Part shown: positions 33,654 to 40,705 of the stretch, piece after piece
Layout: the number at the start of each line of letters is the position of its first letter
Position numbering within the stretch: the first letter of the stretch is position 1
From: Phycisphaerae bacterium
GTDB taxonomy: Bacteria; Planctomycetota; Phycisphaerae; Sedimentisphaerales; Anaerobacaceae
Direction of reading: 5' to 3'
Assembly: GCA_016782865.1 (NCBI GenBank)
Contig: JADHXR010000042.1
Span: 1 to 47,243, forward strand
Length of the DNA stretch: 47,243 nt
Position numbers and translations under genes: made by a program
The notes under the pieces: generated by a model
Databases searched by the model: none
What the model was told of the DNA's origin: nothing
Seen by the model: the letters and a program-made list of their open reading frames with translations, nothing else

Positions 33654-33809
33654 TCAGGATTCTGCTCTTTCAGGACTTTCCTTTAGCTTCATCGGCTGGT
33701 CACAGCAGATGATGTTGCATATGCAGGTTGTGTCGCAGTCCTTGACGACCTTCAGCTCGACGCCGCACGTTTCGCAACACAGTATTTGACCGGCCTTGAC
33801 AGGTTCCAT
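33654..33809 (-). CDS. desulforedoxin-like / zinc-ribbon protein (51 aa)
   Basis: Short frame on the minus strand with GGAG about 7 bases before the ATG at 33809. The product has GQILCCETCGVELKVVKDC followed by a CxxxC(x)C stretch and CCDQPMKLKE. The CxxCG...CC arrangement with the QPM end is the iron-binding core of desulforedoxin and of the N-terminal domain of desulfoferrodoxin (one Fe bound by four Cys). Cys25, Cys29 and Cys31 between the two half-sites are extra. A role in redox or oxygen-stress defence is likely in an anaerobe, but binding of zinc is also possible. Confidence 0.78.
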   Translation of the reverse strand: MEPVKAGQILCCETCGVELKVVKDCDTTCICNIICCDQPMKLKESPERAES

Positions 33810-34019
33810 GAGACATCTCCTTATTCTCGTCCGATTACATTCAACCTTTGCTCTTGGCTGCAGGAATCAGGGTTCCGCCACCGTGATAAGTCTATGCCGA
33901 AAGAGCAGGATTTGCAAGAGACCCTTGCTAACACTTCAAAGTCAATCTGCCCCGGCGGTTTGCTTGCCCTCCTGCGGCCGCTTGTTCTCTCTTGATGATC
34001 TGCATATGACGACGGCAAA

Positions 34020-34700
34020 TCAGTCGAGCAGATTCAGAACTTCCTGCGGCCTCTTCAGCAGCACCTGTGCTCCGTTTGCCGACAGTTCTGCGGCGGTGCG
34101 GAAACCCCAGAGGGCGCCGGCGGCGAACATCTGCGCCGCGTGGGCGGTTTGCATGTCGGTGTCGGTGTCACCGAGGTAGATGAACCGCCCGGGCGGTATG
34201 TCGAGCTCGGCGGCGATTTGAATCGCCGAGGTCGGGTCGGGTTTGACAGGGACTTCCGGCCGGGCACCGCGAATGATTTCGAAATGAAAGTCGGGTAGCA
34301 ATTTCTCTACTGTCCTTTTCGTGAAATCATCAGGTTTGTTTGACAGCACGGCCTTGACGACACCACGTTTGTCCAGTTCGGCCAGCAATTCGGCAATGCC
34401 CGGATAGGGTCTGGTGTTTTGAGCCCAGCGATTGCTGTACTCGTCTATTATCGCCTCATGGCACTTGTTCAACGTCTCGCTGTCGTTACAGCCCTCGGGC
34501 AGGGCGCGTCTAACCAGGCAATCCATTCCGCCGCCCAGGAAATATCGATAGGCATCGCGCCGATGCGTTGGAAAGCCCAGCCGGGTCAATGCGGCGTTCG
34601 TGGCGTTGGCGACGTCGGCGAGTGTATCGAGCAATGTCCCGTCGAGGTCGAAAAGTATGGCTTGGAATTCTATCTTCGTCAGTCCCCCACCATCTGACAA
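34020..34700 (-). CDS. HAD-superfamily phosphatase (phosphoglycolate phosphatase-like)
   Basis: About 226 aa. No ATG lies near the N-terminus; TTG 34700, inside the end of yjbQ, is the best start, with CTG close behind. HAD motif I FDLDGTLLDTL, motif II (VLSNKP), motif III Lys (VPVKPDPTSAI) and motif IV YLGDTDTDMQTA are all intact. The alpha-helical cap between motifs I and II is of the Gph type. The protein would remove phosphate from phosphoglycolate or a similar small ester with Mg2+. It is coupled to yjbQ by a 22-base overlap. Confidence 0.9.
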   Translation of the reverse strand: MSDGGGLTKIEFQAILFDLDGTLLDTLADVANATNAALTRLGFPTHRRDAYRYFLGGGMDCLVRRALPEGCNDSETLNKCHEAIIDEYSNRWAQNTRPYPGIAELLAELDKRGVVKAVLSNKPDDFTKRTVEKLLPDFHFEIIRGARPEVPVKPDPTSAIQIAAELDIPPGRFIYLGDTDTDMQTAHAAQMFAAGALWGFRTAAELSANGAQVLLKRPQEVLNLLD

Positions 34701-35098
34701 ATTACAGTTCTTGTCCGCGCTCTGGTGTCGAAGTCTATGAGGATGATCTGCTGCCATGTCCCGAGCGTGAGCCGGCCGTCAACGACCGGGATGCTCAGCG
34801 AGGGACCCGGCAATGAGGCGCGCACGTGGGCATGACCGTTATCGTCGTGCCAGGTTTCTTCGTGCTCGTACCGCGCGTTCTCGGGTGCGATCTTCTCGAA
34901 TGCCGCCTTCAAATCGTAATCGGCCAGGCCGGGCTCATATTCCGTGGTTGTGATCCCCGCCGTCGAGCCTACGTTGAAGACCGTGACAGTCCCGGCGGTC
35001 AGCCCTGAGCGAGTCACCGCCGCGACGACCTGATCGGTGATGTTGATGACATCACAGTTGCCCTTTGTCTTGATATTCAATTCCTGCGTCTTGACCAT
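34679..35098 (-). CDS. yjbQ: YjbQ family protein (UPF0047)
   Basis: 139 aa, the full family length. It has the characteristic GSTAGITTTEYEPGL, the WHDDNGHAHVRASL stretch with its conserved histidines, and LGTWQQIILIDFDTR. Family members are small trimeric proteins reported to have weak thiamine-phosphate synthase activity; their real role is uncertain. Overlaps the HAD phosphatase gene downstream. Confidence 0.93.
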   Translation of the reverse strand: MVKTQELNIKTKGNCDVINITDQVVAAVTRSGLTAGTVTVFNVGSTAGITTTEYEPGLADYDLKAAFEKIAPENARYEHEETWHDDNGHAHVRASLPGPSLSIPVVDGRLTLGTWQQIILIDFDTRARTRTVICQMVGD

Positions 35099-35162
35099 TT
35101 GCGAAAAACCCTATTCCAGAGAAGAACAGAGACAATATTGAACCGTGTGAAAAGCCCCAGGC

Positions 35163-35801
35163 TTAGATATCAGCTCGCAGAATCAGGAATGTTGCCGCGT
35201 CCTCGTTCTTCTGGGCGCCGGCCACGCGGGGCTGTCCCGCTTGAAGAGCGAGTCTGCTGGAGACCTCGAACGTATCGACAGTTTTTTCCTCCTGCTCGCC
35301 GTCACCCGACGCAGAAGAGACATTCTCGGAAACGATCTGCTTGAAGCTGAATTTGACCGCTATCTTCCCCGCGGTTCTGACAGAGGCCTCGGCCTGAAAC
35401 GAAACCGATGTCTCTCTTTCCGCACGTTCGCCGGTCCCGTCTGCATGGTCCTTGTCCTTCTCCTGGGAGTTCTCCTCGACGGTTATTTCGCCAAGAGAGT
35501 CATTCCCCAGGGCCAGTTTGACCGACGAAACCACCTCTGCATCCTCGCGACCGACACTTTCCAGAACTTTTCCCGCCGGTATTGAGCCGAGACTCAGAAT
35601 GTCCGAGCCGACCCCGATCTGCTCCAATGCCTCGATCGCAACTCTAACCACACAGGCTTCCACCGAGATCGTAACGCCGCCGAACTGCTCGCCGACGTCA
35701 ATTTCAGCGTGCTCAGCCACGGATGTACCCGCGAAAGCCATGAAATAGACGAGCGCTGCGACCGCCGCTACGACAAACAAAGTCTTCAATTCTCTTGTCA
35801 T
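35163..35801 (-). CDS. exported protein of unknown function (212 aa)
   Basis: AGGAG 6 bases before the ATG at 35801 settles the start; a longer frame to 35909 is not needed. Signal peptide (TLFVVAAVAALVYFMAFAG). Mature part rich in Val, Glu and Ser with a highly acidic Glu/Lys/Asp linker (VEENSQEKDKDHADG) and alternating hydrophobic beta-like strands. The final strand (LALQAGQPRVAGAQ, ATFLILRAD) recalls the last segments of secretin-type outer-membrane proteins, but the match is too short to be trusted. No family named. Confidence 0.65.
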   Translation of the reverse strand: MTRELKTLFVVAAVAALVYFMAFAGTSVAEHAEIDVGEQFGGVTISVEACVVRVAIEALEQIGVGSDILSLGSIPAGKVLESVGREDAEVVSSVKLALGNDSLGEITVEENSQEKDKDHADGTGERAERETSVSFQAEASVRTAGKIAVKFSFKQIVSENVSSASGDGEQEEKTVDTFEVSSRLALQAGQPRVAGAQKNEDAATFLILRADI

Positions 35802-35976
35802 GATTCTCTCCTTTGGTAATCGAACTCTTGCAAAAGCTTCTGATTCGGACAACTTACCGGATCGGCGCTGGATTCTCAAGCGATTTCGGTCTCTGGGGTC
35901 CAATTCCACCTCATTTTCACTGCCGACTTCACCGGGATCGCTGAATCTTCTTATTTCATCGGCGGGTCAAAAAGAG

Positions 35977-36018
35977 AAGCCCCTGCTTAAAGGAGGGTGG
36001 TGAAGCCAGCAGGGGCTT
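35977..36018. repeat. hairpin with perfect 11-bp stem
   Basis: AAGCCCCTGCT at 35977-35987 pairs with AGCAGGGGCTT at 36008-36018 around a 20-base loop that contains AAAGGAGGGTGG. Read on the minus strand the stem is followed after three bases by a run of five T, so it could terminate minus-strand transcription, though no minus-strand gene ends here. It resembles the second hairpin about 190 bases to the right. Confidence 0.55.
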
Positions 36019-36173
36019 ACGGGGGAAACCATTTTATTATCGCAATCACGGACACAAGACGCTCGCCAGCGCGACAATATTGCCATATTTTCAAAAATAA
36101 GAAGAAACTTTCGTTCTTCTTTCTCGATATGGCGATTTATTTTACGAAATACATATTTTTGGACAAAGAAGAG

Positions 36174-36210
36174 GACCCTGCCTGAAGAAGGACCAAGAAC
36201 AGCAGGGGTC
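36174..36210. repeat. second CCCTGC/GCAGGGG hairpin
   Basis: GACCCTGC at 36174-36181 pairs with GCAGGGGTC at 36202-36210 with one bulged G. The loop again contains a purine-rich AAGAAGGA. It shares the stem core with the hairpin at 35977-36018. Confidence 0.45.
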
Positions 36211-36384
36211 ACGGCTGAACGTGGATTCGGCAGCCTTGCCCTCTCGCCCTCTATCGTCTACTCTTTGCCTTCTGTATGCGGGTCTCATGCGTTCTTTTTT
36301 GTTTCTTCCGTCTACATTTGGCTATCGAGAAATACCTGACCTACAGAGAGTCACCGGAAGGTGGACAGAAAATTCCTGGCGTCG

Positions 36385-36413
36385 TTGAAATCCAGGTGGC
36401 ATTGTGTTAATAT
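36385..36413 (+). promoter_or_regulatory. sigma-70-like promoter for lipoprotein/metalloprotease genes
   Basis: TTGAAA at 36385-36390, a 17-base spacer and TAATAT at 36408-36413. Transcription would start near 36420, leaving about 70 nt before the ATG of the lipoprotein gene. GGAG lies about 8 bases before that ATG. Confidence 0.6.
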
Positions 36414-36492
36414 AGATAAGGTTATCCATGAAAGAATCATCCAAGGAACGTCAAGCAGGAAAGTGTCGGATCAGTTTACTGGAGAACGTATC

Positions 36493-37266
36493 ATGATAAC
36501 TCGCAAGTCAGCGTTTTTGCTGTTGGTGACGATTGGGGGAATTTCCGCAATAATCTTCGGTAGCTGCGGCGGCAGGCGGCACAGTGCTGTTGGCAATCAC
36601 CCTTCCGGCGATCTGTCCGGCCCGAGCCGGGAGGTGACGACGAGGAGGCAATCGCCTCGACCGTACGGGAAGCTCAGGGTACCGGCGGGCCTTTTTGTCG
36701 ATTTGGTCCAGCCGGAACGTTCGGGAGGCCCCGTGAGTATCATAGTCTCGGCATCGACGGACACAATCGCAAGTTCGGGTGTAGTGACGTTGAGAGTCCC
36801 CCAGATTGGCGCCGAACCCGGCCGAACTGAGTTGCTGTGGTCTGGCGCACCTTCGGATTTCATTGCCGAGGCAAAAGAGTACGCCGTTGGCCCCCTGCCG
36901 GCAGGTAAGTACCATTTCGCAGCTATTTTCGAGTTCACGCCCGATCGTGAAAACGCAGAGGAGCTTGTAGTCTCAGAATCCCTCTATCTGGACGTGAGGG
37001 CGGACAGGATTCTGTCCTCCAATGTCTCGTTCAGACAACTCGAGCGTGTGGAGTTGTACAGAGAACTGGAGCAACGCGTGCTGAAGAGCCTCAACCCCGG
37101 ATTGGCAACGGCCGATTCCGACGCGCTGGCCCGCTATCGCGAGTTGATAGAAGCCACCAATCCCGGCCTGCTAAAGAGCATGATCACCGAACTGAAAGCC
37201 TCCGATCCCGACGTGGCTCGCCGAATCATGGAGCTGAACAGCACAAAAGTAGAGACGGTCAACTGA
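36493..37266 (+). CDS. putative lipoprotein of unknown function (257 aa)
   Basis: ATG 36493 has GGAG at a good distance; a frame extending to 36361 is not used. Signal peptide SAFLLLVTIGGISAIIFGSC with a possible lipobox Cys followed by Gly-Gly. The mature part has a beta-rich domain (GPVSIIVSASTDTIASSGVV, PLPAGKYHFAAIFEF) that looks like an immunoglobulin-like or CARDB-type fold, and a helical C-terminus with repeated SLNPGL and ATNPGLLKSM. Located 42 bases before the large secreted protease, so it is probably in the same transcript and perhaps assists its folding or anchoring (inference). Confidence 0.72.
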   Translation: MITRKSAFLLLVTIGGISAIIFGSCGGRRHSAVGNHPSGDLSGPSREVTTRRQSPRPYGKLRVPAGLFVDLVQPERSGGPVSIIVSASTDTIASSGVVTLRVPQIGAEPGRTELLWSGAPSDFIAEAKEYAVGPLPAGKYHFAAIFEFTPDRENAEELVVSESLYLDVRADRILSSNVSFRQLERVELYRELEQRVLKSLNPGLATADSDALARYRELIEATNPGLLKSMITELKASDPDVARRIMELNSTKVETVN

Positions 37267-37308
37267 AAACAGAGACGGCCTTACTCCTATATTTTAAGGA
37301 CGTGAACT

Positions 37309-40191
37309 ATGGAGAAATCACATCAATGTTTGAAAGTCGTAATCATTCTTACACTCGCTCTTGCGAGCACAGCGGCAGCGATTGTAGATTTGGACGCGCA
37401 GGGCGTCACCGACCAGGATGGACCTCGCGATGGCGTTTATCTCCCTGGCAACTCAATTTCCCTGAGCTGGCTCGTGTATAATCACGGTGACGAGACCTCA
37501 GCCGACTATTCGATTGAGTTCTTTATCGGTGATTACAGCATAGGTTCCGAGTCTAGCTCCGGCATAGAGGGCGCCTCGAATGATTACGACACGGGAACTT
37601 TCTCACTTCCAAGCGATATTCCCGCCGGCGAATACTCTATTCGAATGGAGATATCTTGCTCGAACGACAACACATCAGGTAACAATGAGACGTCCGGTTC
37701 AACAATTACTATCGCCGAACTGGGGCCACCGGATTTGTCGTTTAGCAGCTTGTCGGTAATGGATCACCCGGACGACGGCCTCTTTTACGGGGGTGATTCA
37801 ATCAACCTTGATTGTGCTGTCAACAACATCGGAGGCACGACTTCAGACAGCTATACAGTCGAATTCTATGTTGATGGTCGTAGCATAGGCTCGGAAAGCC
37901 GCAGCGGTATAGCGGGCCGCGAATCAGACGGTTTCTGGCCAACAGTCTCACTGCCGTCTGATCTTGCGGCAGGCTCATACTCCATTACAGCCGAGCTGTC
38001 CTGCTCAAATGACTCTGACAGCGGAAATAATTCCTCTTCTGCAAGCATTACAGTTGGTAAAAGAATGCCTCCAAACATATCGATAGTATCGGTCAATGCC
38101 GCGAATGGAATCTACGAACCCGGTGATTCGATCAATGTAGGCATAGCCCTCGAGTGTTCTGGTGGCCAGACTTCCGGCAGCATTGACATTGATTTCTGTG
38201 CGTCGGTGGACACCACTGTTTCAATCGATGATTACAGGATCGGGAGCACAGGGCTCGGCAGTCTGCAGCCCGGAGAATCGTACAGATCCGACATCATGTG
38301 TCAATTCCCCGGCGATATTCCGCTGGGCAAGTACTATATCGGGATAATAGCCACTTTCCCAAGCGACGGTGAACTCGATACCGGCACAGCTTACGACCCT
38401 GTTTTTGTCTATGTGGGTGTGCCATCGGACCTGTTAGTCCAGTCGGTGGACGCCACTGACGGCACTTACTCGTCCGGCGACTTGATCAAGGTCTACAGCC
38501 TTATCAAGAACATCGGCGGGCAGATTTCAACTGATTACAGAGTCAACTACTACCTGTCAAGAGACAGCACGATCACGACTCAGGACTACAGCATAGGCTA
38601 CACGGACCGTGCCCCCTTGCCGCCGGGGCAGCAGCACAGCTACGAGGCAACCTGTCGGATCCCATCCAATCTCTCCGTAGGCGACTATTACGTCGGCGTA
38701 ATAGTCACCTGCTCCAACGACTACGATCCGGCGAACAACGTCAAGCGCGACAGCAGGACGATCGTCTTCTCTCAGCCAACGGACATCGTTGCCGGCCGAG
38801 CAATGTATCAGGACAGAGACGGCGGGGAACACCCAATACGCTACGCTCTCGTTGAAATATGCGACAGCGGCACCGACGGCGTGCTCGCAACGACTCATAC
38901 AGACAGCAACGGAAACTACAGCGTCCGGGTCCCCACCGACGGCGCGACGGCTCAGGATGTCTACGTCAAGGTCTGCACCGAGGGCGTAAGCGGCGCCTAT
39001 CCTGATACCACCAGCACGATCTGCCGCGTGATGGACAAGGTGTTCGACGAGATCTACTGCCTCAAGAGCGACATCTACCACTATCCCGAAGACTCGCCTC
39101 TCACCGTGGACATGGTCGCGCCCGACAGCGGCGGAGAGTTCATGGTATTCGACTCGGTAGTCGAAGGATTCGGAAAGGCCATTGAATTCTTCGATATTGA
39201 ACTCGAGGGGATCGCGGTATTCTGGCCCAGCGTGGAAGCAGACTCGTTCTACGATCCGTGCGCGGTGGAGGTCCACATCTCGCAGGACGACCGTGGCGAC
39301 CGCGACGTGATCATCCACGAATACGGGCACTACTTGACGCAGATGAATGGTTTCGCAAAGGGCGACGTCGGCGACTACGCCGGACACTACTGGAATGCCG
39401 ATCTTCGGTACAGCCCGCATTATCACACCAATGAGCAGGCACGGAATCTGGCCTTCCGCGAGGCCTGGGCCTCGTTGTATAGCGTTGCAGTGCAGTACGG
39501 CGACACATGGTACCCGTACTCAGGCGACGCCGTATATCAGGACCTGGACGAGGAGAGCGAGTGGATGCTTGAAGCCGATCTCGAGTGGGATTTCGACCCA
39601 GACTCAGACTACCGGCCGGGTGAGTATTTCGAAAATATGAACGCCTGTGCGCTGTGGGACATATTCGACGATTACAGCGCGTCCGAAGGCCATTTCGACC
39701 GGCTGAGCGATCCGGGGCTCGAGAAGATATGGCTCGTATCACAACAATACAAGCCCGACGATATCCTTCAGTTCTGGGACGGCTGGTGCGAGAATTATGG
39801 CATAGAGGACAATATAACACGCATCTTCAAGGCCCATCAGATGCCGCACGGCGACTCGGGGGGATATCAGGTGCCTGAAAACCGCCCGCCGACAGCCGAC
39901 GCCGGCGAAGACCAAACCGTGTTGCAGACGTGCGAGTGGGGAGCATGGGTTACATTGAGCGGCTCCGGGTACGACCCGGATGGGGAGGAGGTTGTGTGTA
40001 GCTGGAGTGCCGATGCCGTTCACAGAACGAGATCAGATGACGGGGCTGAGATGAGCGCAGTATTCTCAGTTGGTACCACGACGGCTACATTAAAAGTCCG
40101 TGACTACCAATACATTCACGAGGTCACGGACGAAGTCGAGATTACGGTGATAGCCACCGACCCCGATACATGGACTGAGCCTTGCTTCTGA
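37309..40191 (+). CDS. secreted zinc metalloprotease-like protein with CARDB repeats
   Basis: 960 aa. Signal peptide (LKVVIILTLALASTAAAIVD). Four CARDB/Ig-like adhesion repeats at about 25-135, 140-250, 253-365 and 370-480, each with the recurring pattern of GDSI at the start and SCSND or TCSND near the end. A carboxypeptidase-regulatory-like beta domain (about 490-565, TDSNGNYSVRVPTDG) follows. The catalytic region contains HEYGH at 670-674 (IIHEYGHYLTQM) and Glu718 in FREAWASLYS as a likely third zinc ligand. A PKD-like domain closes the protein (about 885-960, NRPPTADAGEDQTVLQTCEW). Expected to be exported to the surface or medium to degrade proteins or glycoproteins. No LPXTG or other anchor is seen. 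Confidence 0.85.
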   Translation: MEKSHQCLKVVIILTLALASTAAAIVDLDAQGVTDQDGPRDGVYLPGNSISLSWLVYNHGDETSADYSIEFFIGDYSIGSESSSGIEGASNDYDTGTFSLPSDIPAGEYSIRMEISCSNDNTSGNNETSGSTITIAELGPPDLSFSSLSVMDHPDDGLFYGGDSINLDCAVNNIGGTTSDSYTVEFYVDGRSIGSESRSGIAGRESDGFWPTVSLPSDLAAGSYSITAELSCSNDSDSGNNSSSASITVGKRMPPNISIVSVNAANGIYEPGDSINVGIALECSGGQTSGSIDIDFCASVDTTVSIDDYRIGSTGLGSLQPGESYRSDIMCQFPGDIPLGKYYIGIIATFPSDGELDTGTAYDPVFVYVGVPSDLLVQSVDATDGTYSSGDLIKVYSLIKNIGGQISTDYRVNYYLSRDSTITTQDYSIGYTDRAPLPPGQQHSYEATCRIPSNLSVGDYYVGVIVTCSNDYDPANNVKRDSRTIVFSQPTDIVAGRAMYQDRDGGEHPIRYALVEICDSGTDGVLATTHTDSNGNYSVRVPTDGATAQDVYVKVCTEGVSGAYPDTTSTICRVMDKVFDEIYCLKSDIYHYPEDSPLTVDMVAPDSGGEFMVFDSVVEGFGKAIEFFDIELEGIAVFWPSVEADSFYDPCAVEVHISQDDRGDRDVIIHEYGHYLTQMNGFAKGDVGDYAGHYWNADLRYSPHYHTNEQARNLAFREAWASLYSVAVQYGDTWYPYSGDAVYQDLDEESEWMLEADLEWDFDPDSDYRPGEYFENMNACALWDIFDDYSASEGHFDRLSDPGLEKIWLVSQQYKPDDILQFWDGWCENYGIEDNITRIFKAHQMPHGDSGGYQVPENRPPTADAGEDQTVLQTCEWGAWVTLSGSGYDPDGEEVVCSWSADAVHRTRSDDGAEMSAVFSVGTTTATLKVRDYQYIHEVTDEVEITVIATDPDTWTEPCF

Positions 40192-40319
40192 CGCGTTGAT
40201 GGCGCACCGGCAAAACGCGGCGACAGGTACCAGGGCTTATGTCGCATTGCGGGCTGTGCATTTCGGGCCGGCCAAACAACGCCTCAAATCATGTTGACCT
40301 TGTCCTGTCAAAGATTTTA

Positions 40320-40348
40320 GCCACCGAGAGCACCGGGCACGGAGAGAA
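40320..40348 (+). repeat. GCCAC-GAGAGCAC inverted repeat, left copy
   Basis: A 29-base segment of the type GCCACxGAGAGCACxGxGxACxGAGAGAA. It matches the reverse complement of 44884-44912 at 24 of 29 positions by eye. The two copies flank the toxin-antitoxin remnant and the Gabija-type genes. The region 40192-40395 otherwise shows nothing recognisable. Confidence 0.5.
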
Positions 40349-40395
40349 TTTATTAGACACGGACGCCGCCCTGAACTTGGGCTGAATGTTATCAA

Positions 40396-40425
40396 TTGAC
40401 TTGCCGACGCCCGATTTGGTATGAT
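40396..40425 (+). promoter_or_regulatory. strong promoter giving a near-leaderless antitoxin message
   Basis: TTGACT at 40396-40401, an 18-base spacer and TATGAT at 40420-40425. The start codon is at 40432, about where transcription should begin, and no Shine-Dalgarno sequence fits between. A short AT-rich patch over the -10 would be a natural place for antitoxin binding, but no clear operator palindrome was seen. Confidence 0.6.
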
Positions 40426-40431
40426 ATTGTC

Positions 40432-40614
40432 ATGACAACGAAAGAAAGAGTCCTACAAGCCGTAAATAGTCTGCCGGACGACGCTTCCATCGAGGATGCT
40501 ATGGATCGCCTTCTGCTCCTGGCCAAGATCGAGCGTGGGCTTCAGCAGGCCGATGCCGGACAGACTATCGCTCATTCCCATGTCAAGGAGAGAATGGCCA
40601 AATGGCTGAAGTGA
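40432..40614 (+). CDS. type II antitoxin (ParD/RelB-like), 60 aa
   Basis: Start at ATG 40432 (TTKERVLQAVNSLPDDASIE); an in-frame extension to 40396 would begin inside the promoter. The amphipathic helical pattern (DAMDRLLLLAKIERGLQQAD, HSHVKERMAKWL) is typical of small antitoxins next to ParE toxins. The toxin gene begins 13 bases before the antitoxin stop, the usual overlap. Since the toxin is truncated, the antitoxin now stands alone. It could neutralise toxins encoded elsewhere in trans. Confidence 0.78.
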   Translation: MTTKERVLQAVNSLPDDASIEDAMDRLLLLAKIERGLQQADAGQTIAHSHVKERMAKWLK

Positions 40615-40680
40615 GATGGACCCCTCAGGCGGCCGACGATCTGGAAGCCATCGCGGAATTCATCTCCAAAGATTCCTGGG
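40602..40680 (+). pseudogene. truncated ParE/RelE-type toxin
   Basis: ATG 40602 (overlapping the antitoxin stop) opens the typical ParE N-terminus MAEVRWTPQAADDLEAIAEF, then ISKDS. After about 25 residues homology stops at about 40680. The frame runs on without family resemblance to the TGA at 40773-40775, inside the OLD-nuclease gene. About 70 C-terminal residues, including the active-site region, are missing, and no remnant of them was found downstream of the Gabija genes. The break coincides with the start of the Gabija cassette, so the cassette replaced the toxin's 3' end. Confidence 0.72.
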
Positions 40681-40705
40681 GTCTGCGGCCCGAAGAGACA
40701 AGATC

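Larger units (their letters stand above)
35802..36384. other. long intergenic region between divergent genes
   Basis: No convincing gene. A 62-codon frame at 35997-36185 begins with GTG next to AAGGAGG, but the spacing is too short and the product has no features. The region contains two hairpins (listed separately) and T- and C-rich runs around 36240-36310. Confidence 0.55.

Noticed and set aside
33821..34018. 65-codon minus-strand frame between HAD and desulforedoxin-like genes
   Set aside because: No ribosome-binding site, no conserved motif and mixed codon use. The stretch looks non-coding.
35997..36185. 62-codon frame starting with GTG behind AAGGAGG
   Set aside because: The start is only 0-3 bases from the SD-like sequence, both lie in the loop of a perfect hairpin, and the product has no features.
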